A DNA stretch of 64,000 nt from Nitrospira sp. (GCA_016715825.1 JADJXO010000013.1:248001-312000), one strand, 5' to 3'; counted from the first letter of the stretch, positions 11,076 through 20,278 are shown. Made by a program: numbers and translations. The notes: a model not told the origin generated them from the sequence alone.

Positions 11076-12359
11076 TCAGCCACGTTCCTGGCACGTGTTC
11101 GTCTCGTGTGGCGGTCCATGTCTTAGCAAGGCATCTGCGTCCTTCGCCCAGGCAAAGTTCACATCGCCGGACAACGGGACCTCTCGCTCATACACCACGA
11201 AACGATAGGGGTCATCTCCCGTTAAACCATATTTCGTCTGCAACATCTCGTGTTGCGCATCCGTCAAAATATGGTAGCGCACTCGTGCTCTGAGGCGCAG
11301 TCCGTCGGTCTTTTCCGGCAACTGGTACGCAAACCGGTACTCTCTGCTGGCCAACGGGAGTAGTCTATTATCATACAATTCCACGATCGCCGGCTGCCAC
11401 AAAATCCAACGTCCCATCGTCGAGCTCTGCTGCTCAAGCACGTTTCCTTGCTGATCCTCCACGGAGAACTCTACCGTAAAAAATCGGTCGGGATCTCCGG
11501 TTGGAATCTTGTGCCCAGCCCCGGCGTTGATGAGCGTGAGCGTCACACCGATTCGCTCACCTGGCTTTGCAGAATCCCTGTCCGCCTTGACCTGCACGGC
11601 CACGGCCCGTTTCACCATATCCGGATCATGCCCGCCTCGCCAGAGGTGCTGACGCCCCCTGCGCACTGGACCACCAAGCGCCACAGGACGATCAATCTCG
11701 GGCATATGGCACGTCTGGCAGATGAACCCCCGTTCTTGCATGAAGAACTTGCCTTCATACTCGGCATAGGTGCCACAGGGCCCGACGTTGTAGAACTGTG
11801 CCGGCCCAGACACGACATTATGACAGCGGTAACAGGGCTGTGCCGTTCTCAAATTGGGGTCGTATTTCGTCGGATGTGGAGCCACCGAGTCTTCGAACGG
11901 CCCATAAATCACGCCGTCGCGCACGTGACAGACCGCGCAGGTCACCGATTCCTTTTGATAGTCAGGATCGTATCGAGGATTGGGCTCTTGAACAGCCTGC
12001 TCGACTCTGCCGCGTGGGATCTCGTGTATCAGCGTGGGCTGTTGATTCTCGAGTGGGGTGTGGCAGTTAAGGCAGACCCAAATGTTTTTATCCTTCTTCC
12101 AGTAGGCCTGGAAGAACGGATCTTCGTAGGCATGAGCGTGGATGCTCGTCTTCCATTCTTCATAAATTTCGCGATGACATTGGCCACAGGCCTCTGCCTT
12201 AAGGCTGGCCAACCCTTGGGGCACTTCCTGAAACGGAATGGCATGCGCATAATCCGAGCGTAACCCGAAAATCACGACCGGTTTGATTTCGGTGTAATAG
12301 AGGTAAACTGCTCCACCGACCGCGCCAAGGCCAAGCAGAATCTTCACTCCGCGAGTCAT
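11076..12359 (-). CDS. Membrane-anchored pentaheme cytochrome c (c554-like)
   Basis: 427 residues: an N-terminal signal anchor (ILLGLGAVGGAVYLYY) and five CXXCH heme sites (CGQCH, CLNCH, CAVCH, CYRCH, CQTCH) in the first half, then a beta-rich C-terminal domain (about 240-427) with NAGAGHKIPTGDPDR. The first heme sits in a REIYEEWKTSIHAHAY context typical of cytochrome c554-type domains. It should face the periplasm and carry electrons. Its ATG overlaps the upstream deacetylase stop by four bases (ATGA), so the two are coupled. It resembles the two pentaheme proteins at 34-37 kb. Confidence 0.87.
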   Translation of the reverse strand: MTRGVKILLGLGAVGGAVYLYYTEIKPVVIFGLRSDYAHAIPFQEVPQGLASLKAEACGQCHREIYEEWKTSIHAHAYEDPFFQAYWKKDKNIWVCLNCHTPLENQQPTLIHEIPRGRVEQAVQEPNPRYDPDYQKESVTCAVCHVRDGVIYGPFEDSVAPHPTKYDPNLRTAQPCYRCHNVVSGPAQFYNVGPCGTYAEYEGKFFMQERGFICQTCHMPEIDRPVALGGPVRRGRQHLWRGGHDPDMVKRAVAVQVKADRDSAKPGERIGVTLTLINAGAGHKIPTGDPDRFFTVEFSVEDQQGNVLEQQSSTMGRWILWQPAIVELYDNRLLPLASREYRFAYQLPEKTDGLRLRARVRYHILTDAQHEMLQTKYGLTGDDPYRFVVYEREVPLSGDVNFAWAKDADALLRHGPPHETNTCQERG

Positions 12360-13300
12360 GCGTTCAACAACGCCTTGACGTGAGCCTCCACGGAGGCGGC
12401 AAGCGCCGGTAAATGATACCCCCCTTCGAGTGAAGAGAGGATGCGGCCATTCGCATGGCGTTTGGCGATCCCCGTCACGATCTCAGTGAGCGCTGTATAA
12501 CCTGCTTCCGTCAATCCCATACTGGCCAGAGGATCGTCCGTATGCGCATCGAACCCCGCTGAGATGATGACAATCTCAGGCTTAAAGTCATCGGCCGCTG
12601 CAACGAGCACGTTCTGAAACACGGCGCGATAGTCGGCATCTCCTTGGCCTGCCTCCATCGGCACATTGATGGTCAATCCTTCCCCCGCTCCCTTCCCTCG
12701 CTCGGTTCCTCGACCCGTCCCTGGATAATGAGGATATTGATGGGTGCTAAAGAAGAGAACCGAAGGATCGTCCTCAAAACTATGCTGTGTGCCATTGCCA
12801 TGATGAACATCCCAATCGACGATCAGCACTCGTGTGAGCCCGTGCTTTTTCTGGATATAGCGAGCGGCAATCGCCACGTTATTCAGGAGACAGAAGCCCA
12901 TCGCTCGGCTGGCCTCGGCATGGTGACCAGGAGGACGGACCGCACAGAACACATGATCCACCTGCCCCTCCATGATCGCATCGACCGCCGCTAATGCCCC
13001 ACCTGCTGCAAAATACGCGGCGGTCAGTGAACCGGGCGACATCGACGTGTCCGGATCGAGCGAGACACGTCCCGTAGCGGGAGCCGCCCGCTTCAGCGCG
13101 GCAACATAGCCCGGAGTATGCACGTGCGTGATCCACTCATCTTCGGCTGGTCGTGGCTCGATCCTCACCAGTCGGGCAGCGGTTCCGCTCTCCTCCAGGC
13201 GCTGCATGATCACACGCAACCGATTGGGAGACTCCGGATGCCCGGTTCCCATATCATGATCAAGATAAGCGGGATGATAGACGAGACCTGTCTTCCCCAT
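12356..13300 (-). CDS. Histone deacetylase / acetoin utilisation family hydrolase
   Basis: 314 residues covering one HDAC-like domain. Zinc and catalytic motifs are present: RPPGHHAEASRAMGFCLLNN (tandem His, about 135-154), VDWDVHHGNGTQ (Asp/His metal ligands, about 170), SAGFDAHTDDPL (second Asp, about 250) and LEGGYHL. Bacterial members deacetylate acetylated amines or lysines. It heads a minus-strand unit with a pentaheme cytochrome and a sulfurtransferase; a functional link is not evident. Confidence 0.9.
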   Translation of the reverse strand: MGKTGLVYHPAYLDHDMGTGHPESPNRLRVIMQRLEESGTAARLVRIEPRPAEDEWITHVHTPGYVAALKRAAPATGRVSLDPDTSMSPGSLTAAYFAAGGALAAVDAIMEGQVDHVFCAVRPPGHHAEASRAMGFCLLNNVAIAARYIQKKHGLTRVLIVDWDVHHGNGTQHSFEDDPSVLFFSTHQYPHYPGTGRGTERGKGAGEGLTINVPMEAGQGDADYRAVFQNVLVAAADDFKPEIVIISAGFDAHTDDPLASMGLTEAGYTALTEIVTGIAKRHANGRILSSLEGGYHLPALAASVEAHVKALLNA

Positions 13301-13329
13301 AATCAGTTACCGTGAAGTGTGAAACGTCG

Positions 13330-13438
13330 TTCGTATCTTGCTCCTGAGTGTCAAGTTTCGAGTTTAATGTTTCAAGTTCTTACGGCGGACACCACAAACT
13401 TGAAACTGTTGAACGAGATGCGCTTCACGAGATACGAA
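13330..13438. repeat. Nested inverted repeats between divergent genes
   Basis: Two nested perfect inverted repeats: outer TTCGTATCT (13330-13338) with AGATACGAA (13430-13438), inner GTTTCAAGTT (13369-13378) with AACTTGAAAC (13397-13406). They form a 109-base structure between the divergent deacetylase and TPR genes. It could be a small palindromic mobile element or a regulatory structure. A hairpin of similar style lies at 46770-46814. Confidence 0.6.
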
Positions 13439-13526
13439 AGACTCGTTCAGATTAGCACGCAGAAAGTTCATAGACAACGGACCGGCGGCGCTGTTATCGT
13501 CGTGACAGCCGCAATGGAGGATGATC

Positions 13527-13844
13527 ATGCCAAACCCAAGGATAGAACCGCTCAAAAAAGTGCTCGCGATGGACCCAAATGACGATGTCGCCTGGTTCGG
13601 TCTAGGGAAGGCCTACATGGACGACGGAAACTTTGAAGAGGCCGCCACGTCGTTACGTCAGTGCGTCACAGTCAAGCCGACCTATTCTGCCGCCTACTAT
13701 GGACTCGCACAGTCGCTCCAGAAACTAGGGCGCATCGACGAATGTCGAACCGTGTGCACCACTGGGATTGAGGTCTCGACCAAGAACGGCGACGCCATGG
13801 TGACGAAGAATTTGGAAGCGTTGCAGCTTGCCTTGGGGTCGTGA
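13527..13844 (+). CDS. Small TPR protein
   Basis: 105 residues from the ATG at 13527; GGAGG ends 6 bases before it, which favours this over the ATG at 13521. Two TPR units are visible (DVAWFGLGKAYMDDGNFEEA and SAAYYGLAQSLQKLGRIDEC). It has no signal peptide and is a likely cytoplasmic protein-protein adaptor. It stands alone, divergent from the deacetylase operon and just before the IS element. Confidence 0.75.
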   Translation: MPNPRIEPLKKVLAMDPNDDVAWFGLGKAYMDDGNFEEAATSLRQCVTVKPTYSAAYYGLAQSLQKLGRIDECRTVCTTGIEVSTKNGDAMVTKNLEALQLALGS

Positions 13845-14039
13845 GGTCGATCGCTCCCCTCATCATCTACCCCACCCGTTAGCGTGGCAACTCGTGCGTC
13901 CCTATGATCTTCCCCTGATTTCGTGGACACGTGGTTACGCGACTGCGGCCCTCGCTTCATACTCAGCTGGAGACTTATACCCGAGGGTTGACGAGAGTTG
14001 GGTGTCTCGGCGGTGGAACGCGCTGGTTCCGCCATCGTG

Positions 14040-15117
14040 GCGGCAGCCATTGTCCATGGCGACACCGGGGTCGGAGACGGGCTGCTGCGGGCCAGACGTC
14101 AGCGTGCGGGAGATCGCTCGCCGTACTGGGCGCTCCCCTCACGGTCCCGAGCTGACACGCAACGGGCACGGTGGCCAACTGTATCGGGCTTCGGTCGCGC
14201 AGTGGAAGGAGATGGTGGCCAGAAGGCCGAAGCCGGCAAAGCTTGATTCCAGCAGCTGCGTCACTATGTGCAAGATCGCCTGGAAGGCAAGATCCGTGAC
14301 GCGGCTGGACGTAGATGGCTGGCCCTCGACCGGCACCGTTTAAGGGGCGGAACACGCCTCTCGCGGCGACCGTAATGGGTCACGGGCTGGTCGCCAGAGC
14401 AGATTGCCCGCCGGCTGCAGGTCGACTTCCCGAACGATGAATCGAGCGAATCTCTCACGAAGCCATTTACCAGGCGTTGTATTCAAGGCAGAGGCGCTCT
14501 CAACGGAGTTGGTGAGCTGCCTTCGTACCGGGCGGGCGTTGCGAGTGCCACGGGCCAGAGCACAGCCAAGGCGTGGGCGCAGTAGGGGAGGTCATGATCT
14601 CAGCCGTCCTGCAGAGGCGCAAGACCGCGCCGTGCCTGGGCATTGGGAGGGGACCTGATCATCGGCCTGAACCGGTCTGCGATCGGGACGCTGGTGGAGC
14701 GATCGCCGCTTCACCATGCTGGTTCACCTGCCTCGCGAGAAGGGCTATGGGCTGATCCCCGCACGAAGAACGGCCCCGCGCTGGCTGGCGGAGCCACACC
14801 ATGGCCAATGCGCTCAAGCGAACGGTGACAACCCTGCCGCCCAGCTGTGGCAATCATTGACGTGGATCGTGGCAAAGAACTACGATCACGCCCGGTTCAC
14901 CGTCGAGTCAGGGGTGAATGTCTTCTTTGCTGACCCTCATAGTCCATGGCAGCGCGGCACAAACGAGAACACGAACGGACTTCGCGCCAATTCCAGGCCG
15001 TAGCCCACACGCTCAACACCAGACCGCGGAAGACGCTTGGTTGGCAGACACCAGCCGAAGCCCTCAACAAGTACCTACAATTCGCCGGACAACCCAGTGT
15101 TGCGTCGACCGGTTGAA
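14040..15117 (+). pseudogene. IS30-family transposase remnant inside the IS3 element
   Basis: Scattered frames together give an IS30 transposase: VREIARRTGRSP (helix-turn-helix), AVPGHWEGDLIIGLNRSAIG near the first catalytic Asp, a KNYDHARFTVESGV stretch, then FFADPHSPWQRGTNENTNG with the catalytic Glu, and PAEALNKYLQFAGQPSV before a stop near 15115. Several indels break the frame, so it is not functional. It lies within the IS3 orfB, evidence of nested insertion. Its own ends were not resolved. Confidence 0.85.
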
Positions 15118-15711
15118 TCCGCCCTGACTGCCGCGGTCCGAATGGTGCACGAGCCCCGCCCTGGGAGTGCGGTTCATTACGGCCATCGTCAGGGCTTGCT
15201 CAGCCAGCTCACCGGTTAATCGCTGGCCCATGGCCCAGCCCACGACCCGACGTGAATACAGATCGAGCAGGACGGCCAGATAGAGCCAGCCTTCTCCCGT
15301 CCAGATGTAGGTCAGATCTCCCGCCCACACTCGATTGGGCGCCTCAACGGTGAAGACCGAGCCAGGGTGTTCGCGGCCACGGGAACGCATGCTGGGACTG
15401 CGTGGTAGCACGCCACTTCGTCACCGTCTTGGCTCGGATGCCAGCGTGGCACATCAGCCGAGCGAGCGATGCTCTCCAACCCGGTGGCCCTGTGCACGGA
15501 GTGCTCGCCAGATTCGTGGACTCCCGTAGGTCTGGCGACTGTCGTGGTGAAGCGCCCGAATTGCAGTCAACAGGCCTCGATTGGCTACTGCCCGGGTGCT
15601 CTCGGGACGTGCCCGCCAGGCATAATATCCTGCAGAAGATACGGCTAAGGCTCGGCACATGAGGCGGATGGGATAGCGACGGTCGTGTTCCTGGATCACC
15701 CGATATCTCAT
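15118..15711 (-). pseudogene. IS3-family orfB (DDE transposase), frameshifted and truncated
   Basis: Begins at ATG 15711 (MRYRVIQEHDRRYPIRLMCR), overlapping the orfA stop. The frame breaks near 15454 and again near 15344; restored, it reads VGEHRVARLMCHAGIRAK, then the rve domain (PNRVWAGDLTYIWT with the first Asp; HHSDRGSQ with the second). Sequence is cut at 15118, directly after SDRGSQ, by the IS30 remnant. The C-terminal end reappears at 13932-14005. Confidence 0.85.
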
Positions 15712-16003
15712 CGGGACTCCTTCGCGAAGAACGCCGCCGCACGTTTTAAAAAATCTCGCTCCTGCTTTAGGACAGCATTCTCGCGCCGCAGTCGGACCAG
15801 TTCGGCCTCTTCAGCTCGGAGGTCCTGCCGCGTCTTTCCACGCTCCTCCGCCTGCTGCTGCTCACCCGCCAGCGGTAGAGCAGATGGTCGGCAATGCCCA
15901 GGTCTCTGGCTACTTGCGCAACCGGTCGTGCCGAGTCTCGGACCAACCGCACTGCTTCTGTCTTAAACTCTTCCGTATACTGCCGTCTCGTCTTGGTGCT
16001 CAT
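15708..16003 (-). pseudogene. IS3-family orfA with one-base deletion
   Basis: Starts STKTRRQYTEEFKTEAVRLV and continues as a helix-turn-helix DNA-binding protein (VAQVARDLGIADHLLYRWR). A single missing base after LLYRWR shifts the frame; in the other frame the leucine-zipper-like end (LRRENAVLKQERDFLKRAA) runs to a TGA overlapping the orfB ATG. Confidence 0.82.
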
Positions 16004-16075
16004 GCTGCCCTCCAATTTCATCAAACTCCTCCTTATACAGGTGTCTGTGAAATCGGGGTAAGGTCACTACCAGCA

Positions 16076-16921
16076 CTACAAGGTTTTCATGATCAAGGAT
16101 TCATGAGCGTCTGACAGCGACGCTGAGGCACTTGGGTTCAAGACGAACATGCGCACCCGTGGTTGAGTCTTGTGCTGTTTGGACCGCTCGATCAGCTCCA
16201 CGTTGACTAGCTTGACCGCCGATCGTGACGGAAGAGGTTCCACATCCCATAGCGAAATCAGCACGGCACTCAGGGTCGAGACTCTGGTCAGTAGCACCGT
16301 CACCACTCCCGCAAGAAGCTTAAGATCCAGCCAAATCGGTTCAGGCCTGGAGGGTTTGTCACCCTGCAGGTCGGCTCGTGGGATAGAGATGGCAAGGACG
16401 ACCGGATCACCATAGTCGGCCAATTGCTTCGCCTTCTGTCGGATGCGCGCAAGAATCCGGTGAGTCAGAATCACACCCCGGTCTTCTTCCTCCCCGACGA
16501 CCTCATCAAGATCGAGCCCCCTGAGCGGCAATCGTTGCCGCTCGGCTGAGCCCACCATGGAGGTGATTTCCACAAAGAACCGCTCGGGTCCAAGACGGCA
16601 TTCGAGATCGGCCGTCCGGGCTTGAGATTCAGGCAAGAATCTGACGTGGGCCCCGGTCCGAATCAACTGGTTGGCTAATTCCAACTCGGCGCGCGCAGAT
16701 TCCCTCACCCCATAGTCATAGTGCGCGAGGCGCCGGACGAGCCGATTGAGACGAAGGTGACTCGATGAGTCCGCACAGTGACGATGAAGCGTCGACCACT
16801 GGTCGTAGAGGTGGCGTGAAAGGCCTTGTTCCTCCCGCTTCCACGCAGGTACCGGACTGGAACGCTCGCCTCGAAGCGTCGTCGCCAGCCTGAACGTCTT
16901 TCGTGGTCGAAATCTCGCCAT
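16076..16921 (-). CDS. Unknown protein, possible nuclease-fold
   Basis: 281 residues, basic N-terminus (ARFRPRKTFRLATT), no signal peptide. No family recognised with certainty. A stretch at about 103-128 (RTADLECRLGPERFFVEITS) has an acidic residue followed by a hydrophobic strand with Glu, the layout of PD-(D/E)XK-like folds, but the Lys is absent, so the comparison is weak. It lies 3 bases behind another unknown gene and ends 9 bases before the IS3 element, which therefore did not disrupt it. Confidence 0.6.
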   Translation of the reverse strand: MARFRPRKTFRLATTLRGERSSPVPAWKREEQGLSRHLYDQWSTLHRHCADSSSHLRLNRLVRRLAHYDYGVRESARAELELANQLIRTGAHVRFLPESQARTADLECRLGPERFFVEITSMVGSAERQRLPLRGLDLDEVVGEEEDRGVILTHRILARIRQKAKQLADYGDPVVLAISIPRADLQGDKPSRPEPIWLDLKLLAGVVTVLLTRVSTLSAVLISLWDVEPLPSRSAVKLVNVELIERSKQHKTQPRVRMFVLNPSASASLSDAHESLIMKTL

Positions 16922-16924
16922 CTC

Positions 16925-17278
16925 TCATACCGGTGCCGAGTCGTCGTCATCATCTGCTGACGAGCCTGGGGACTCCGTCTGGGGCTGTGCTGTCTTCTCA
17001 TACATTTCATCAAGCCATCGACCGGCACAGGCCAAGACTTCACGCACCAATGGCTCTGGTTGTCCCGTGCGTTTGATAGTCCACTGTGACACATATTCGA
17101 GCAGGGCATCCCTCTCGAACGAGTAGGTCGAATGAGTCGCGAGCGACGACAGTTCGGTAAACCCCGTTTCGAGAATATCGCACACGGTCTCTCGTGCATG
17201 GGACGTACGAGCCGTCACATATTGGACAACCCGCTGCATTTCGTGATCGTTCATATCTTGAAGCTGGCTCGAAGCCAT
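16925..17278 (-). CDS. Unknown helical protein
   Basis: 117 residues from ATG 17278 (ASSQLQDMNDHEMQRVV); the frame can extend to a TTG at 17395, only 17 bases from the divergent oligopeptidase start, so I prefer the ATG. It looks all-helical, with an acidic tail (SSADDDDDSAPV). No family recognised. It precedes the larger unknown gene by 3 bases, suggesting a two-gene unit, perhaps an accessory two-component module. Confidence 0.5.
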   Translation of the reverse strand: MASSQLQDMNDHEMQRVVQYVTARTSHARETVCDILETGFTELSSLATHSTYSFERDALLEYVSQWTIKRTGQPEPLVREVLACAGRWLDEMYEKTAQPQTESPGSSADDDDDSAPV

Positions 17279-17412
17279 CTTTGCATCCAACTGATTGATA
17301 GTCAATGCAATCGAGCTCCGTTGTTGGCTTGACAATTTTCTCCACCGGCGCCAGCCGCTGATGATAAAATCACGTTCCCGTAGACATGAAATCAACCTAA
17401 AGGAGATTGTTC

Positions 17413-19221
17413 ATGGCCGCTCAACGTCAACCTCGCCAGCCTCGTCGTAAGACTTCTGCACCCATCGCGCATAACCGATGGGATCTCAGTGACCTGGTGA
17501 AGAAGCCACCGATTGATGTGGAACGAAGCCTGGTTGAGCTGGGGAAACTTGTAGGACAAGTAGAATCGGCGCGGCCTCAATTGCAGGCGACCATGTCCAG
17601 CCCAGATTTCTTGGCGATCCTCAGACTGACTGAATCAATTGCCGAGATCTCAAACCAGCTGGGAGCGTTCGCCTACCTCTGGTTCTCGGAGAATACGAAG
17701 GAGGCGAAGTCCCGCTCGCTCAAATCTCGAGTCGAGGAGCGCCTCACGGCATTGAACAATCGTTTGCTCTTCTTCGATCTCTGGTGGCAAAGCGTCGATT
17801 CGTTCAACGCCGAACGATTGATGGCCGATGCGGGCGATCTCCGGTATCACTTAGAAACCATCAGGCGGTACAAATCCCATACGCTCTCGGAGGCGGAGGA
17901 GAAAATCGTCAACGTCAAGAATGTCACCGGACGTAGCGCAGTCAACACGCTCTACGATGTCGTGACCAACGGACTGACCTTCACGCTGATGGTCGACGGG
18001 AAGAAACGCACGATGAATCGCGAGCAACTTATGACCCACGTACGAAGCCCTCAGGCGTCCGTTCGTCAGGCCGCCTATCAAGAACTCTATCGCGTGTTCT
18101 CAGCCCAGCGCGATCTGATTGGAGAAATGTACCGAACGCTCGTGACCGATTGGAAATCGGAGAATGTGGAACTCCGAGCCTTTAGCTCTCCTATGGCCAC
18201 CCGGAACCTCGGTAATGACGTCCCGAACCAGGCCGTTGATGTCCTCCTTGCAACCTGTGCCAAGAACGCCGATATCTTTCAAACCTACTTCAAACTGAAA
18301 GCTAAAATCTGCAAGATCACATCGATGACCCGGTATCATATCTACGCACCTCACAGGAGCGAAACGAAGACCTATCGATACGACGACGCAGTTGCGATGG
18401 TGCTTGACGCCTATCGCGGTTTTTCGTCTCATTTGGCCGATCTGGCAGAAGAAGTCTTTCGCGCAAAGCATATTGATGCGCCGACGCGTCCCGGCAAACT
18501 CGGCGGAGCCTTTTGTTATAGCGTCGCGCCTGGCTTGACCCCCTACGTCATGCTGAACTTTACGGGTGAAGCTCGCGACGTGGCCACGATGGCGCATGAA
18601 CTGGGGCATGCCATCCATGGAATGATGGCGAAAGACCATTCGGTCTTCACCTTCCATGCGACACTCCCCTTGGCTGAAACAGCCTCCGTGTTTGGCGAAC
18701 GCATTCTCTCCGATGCCTTGATGTCACAGGAGCCCGAGAAGAGGGTCCGACAGGGACTGTTGTTGAGCCAATTGGACGACATCTATGCGACGATACTCCG
18801 GCAGGCCTATTTTGTCAGGTTCGAAAATCTAGCCCACCAGATGATTGCTGACGGTGCGACGGGGGATCAGCTGGCGCAAGCCTATCTGGCTGAACTCCGG
18901 CAGCAGTTCGGCAAGAGCGTGAAAGTGCCGGACGAATTTCAATGGGAATGGTTGTCAATTCCACATCTCTTCGCGAGTCCGTTCTACTGTTACGCCTATA
19001 GTTTCGGAAACCTGCTGGTATTGGCCCTCTACCGCATGTACAAAGAACAAGGCGCGTCATTCGTCCCACAGTATCTCGAGCTCCTCTCCGCCGGAGGGTC
19101 TCAATCCCCTCAGGATATTTTGAACAAAGTAGGTGTTGATATGACGTCGGAGAACTTCTGGCAGTCGGGCTTCGATACGATCCGAGAGATGGTGAAAGAT
19201 CTCGAGAGGACCCTCTCGTAG
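17413..19221 (+). CDS. pepF: Oligoendopeptidase F (M3 family zinc peptidase)
   Basis: 602 residues from ATG 17413, preceded by AAAGGAG. The M3 active site is clear: MAHELGHAIHGMMA (HEXXH, about residue 395) with the downstream Glu in LPLAETASVFGE (about 421). The N-terminal helical domain (HNRWDLSDL start) and C-terminal FDTIREMVKDLE fit the PepF/M3 family and length. It cleaves short peptides in the cytoplasm. A TTG two codons upstream is in frame but lacks spacing for the ribosome site. Confidence 0.93.
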   Translation: MAAQRQPRQPRRKTSAPIAHNRWDLSDLVKKPPIDVERSLVELGKLVGQVESARPQLQATMSSPDFLAILRLTESIAEISNQLGAFAYLWFSENTKEAKSRSLKSRVEERLTALNNRLLFFDLWWQSVDSFNAERLMADAGDLRYHLETIRRYKSHTLSEAEEKIVNVKNVTGRSAVNTLYDVVTNGLTFTLMVDGKKRTMNREQLMTHVRSPQASVRQAAYQELYRVFSAQRDLIGEMYRTLVTDWKSENVELRAFSSPMATRNLGNDVPNQAVDVLLATCAKNADIFQTYFKLKAKICKITSMTRYHIYAPHRSETKTYRYDDAVAMVLDAYRGFSSHLADLAEEVFRAKHIDAPTRPGKLGGAFCYSVAPGLTPYVMLNFTGEARDVATMAHELGHAIHGMMAKDHSVFTFHATLPLAETASVFGERILSDALMSQEPEKRVRQGLLLSQLDDIYATILRQAYFVRFENLAHQMIADGATGDQLAQAYLAELRQQFGKSVKVPDEFQWEWLSIPHLFASPFYCYAYSFGNLLVLALYRMYKEQGASFVPQYLELLSAGGSQSPQDILNKVGVDMTSENFWQSGFDTIREMVKDLERTLS

Positions 19222-19276
19222 TCAACCTCAGCAAAATAACCCCTGGTGCACAGCATTTTACGAGCTAGATGTGCGC

Positions 19277-19319
19277 TTGACAGATCCTCATTTCAATGGC
19301 ATACTGAGAATGCTTCTCA
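19277..19319 (+). promoter_or_regulatory. bfd-like promoter with iron-box-like dyad
   Basis: TTGACA (19277-19282), 17-base spacer and CATACT (19300-19305) form a promoter. A perfect dyad TGAGAA-TGC-TTCTCA (19305-19319) begins at the last base of the -10. Dyads of this kind resemble Fur-family operators, and bfd genes are classic iron-repressed genes. The regulator itself is inferred. Confidence 0.6.
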
Positions 19320-19349
19320 TAATCGTCGAACGAGAGGATAAGAAACCAA

Positions 19350-19547
19350 ATGTATGTTTGTTTGTGCAGAGGCATTACGGAATCAGATGTCCGTGAGGCG
19401 GGGCGGGCAGGGTTTGTGATGCCTTGTCAGCTCAAGTCCAAGTTCGGCCTCAAACAAAACGGCAATTGTGGCCGTTGCGCGAAAAACATCCATGAATTGG
19501 TTGCTCTTGCCGCCCAAGGGACGTCGACCAGCACCGTGGAACGATAG
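19350..19547 (+). CDS. bfd: Bacterioferritin-associated ferredoxin-like [2Fe-2S] protein
   Basis: 65 residues with the Bfd cluster ligands: CLC near the N-terminus (YVCLCRGIT) and CGRC after about 34 residues (NGNCGRCAKNI). Bfd-type proteins bind one [2Fe-2S] cluster and reduce the iron core of bacterioferritin to release iron. Family length is about 64. GAGAGGATAAG precedes the ATG. No bacterioferritin gene lies next to it. The upstream dyad suggests iron control. Confidence 0.88.
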   Translation: MYVCLCRGITESDVREAGRAGFVMPCQLKSKFGLKQNGNCGRCAKNIHELVALAAQGTSTSTVER

Positions 19548-19624
19548 AAAATTTCTACTCCTTTCCTTCCTCATTTACACTCACATATTCCATCGGTATG
19601 TACTCAAGTTCTGATTACATATCC

Positions 19625-20278
19625 TCAATGTGAGGACCCAGCTCGAACGAGTTTCGTTACCTCGGCCACACGCCGACCTAATGCCCTCGCATCAGCCAAT
19701 TCTCGATCATCAATTCCTGAACTGTCGCCCTCGGTGGTTGCGGACGCGCCGAACGCCCCCCCGTCGCTCACGACAATCATTTGATTGCCCAGCATCGCGG
19801 CGAGAATCGTCAACATGGTGACTTCTTTCCCGCTGGAAACCTGCCCCCCTGTGGCAAAGGCGGCTCCCACCTTGTTCTTCATCTTGAATTCTGGAAAGAC
19901 ACCGAACTTGAACTGCCAGTTATCGAAGAACGTCTTCACCTCCCCAGACATGTTGGACCAATACACCGGGGAGCCGACCACCACGGCGTCGGCTGAAAAT
20001 AGATCGTCGGCCGTTACCTGACCGACACGTTTAAGGACAACCTGGGATTGCGCGACCGATCGAGCTCCAGCCACCACGGCTTCCGCCATACGCTCGGTGT
20101 TTCCTGCCAGAGAATGGTATGTGACCAGAATCTTGATCGAAGGCGAAGCGTCACCGGCCCGTGACGACGCCACACAACCAGAGGTCAGACTGGCACAGGT
20201 CAGCCCGACGGCCAGCAGTCGGTGCCATCGGCTAACAGACGTGTACGCAGTGGAGGGTGGGACCACGATGTTATGCAT
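19625..20278 (-). CDS. Exported flavodoxin-fold lipoprotein (WrbA/NQO-like)
   Basis: 217 residues. The N-terminus has a basic stretch, a hydrophobic core (LLAVGLTCASL) and a lipobox-like TSGC, indicating a lipoprotein. The mature part is flavodoxin-like: ILVTYHSLAGNTERMAEAV (FMN phosphate loop), VVVGSPVYWSNMSGEVKTFF and AAFATGGQVSSGKE, as in WrbA-type quinone reductases. Such proteins are normally cytoplasmic, so a signal sequence is unusual. It is convergent with the Bfd-like gene, about 78 bases apart. Confidence 0.8.
   Translation of the reverse strand: MHNIVVPPSTAYTSVSRWHRLLAVGLTCASLTSGCVASSRAGDASPSIKILVTYHSLAGNTERMAEAVVAGARSVAQSQVVLKRVGQVTADDLFSADAVVVGSPVYWSNMSGEVKTFFDNWQFKFGVFPEFKMKNKVGAAFATGGQVSSGKEVTMLTILAAMLGNQMIVVSDGGAFGASATTEGDSSGIDDRELADARALGRRVAEVTKLVRAGSSH

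Larger units (their letters stand above)
13905..16066 (-). mobile_element. IS3-family insertion sequence, interrupted and inactive
   Basis: Imperfect terminal repeats are visible: TGATCTTCCCCTGATTTC at the left (from 13905) and TGACCTTACCCCGATTTC reading inward from 16066, agreeing at about 20 of 26 positions. The trinucleotide CTA flanks both sides (13902-13904 and 16067-16069), a 3-bp target duplication normal for IS3. orfA and orfB lie on the minus strand. orfB is split: its last residues (LGYKSPAEYEARAAVA, stop near 13932) are separated from the rest by an IS30-type transposase remnant, with about 60 codons lost. Frameshifts in both ORFs make it dead. Confidence 0.85.
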
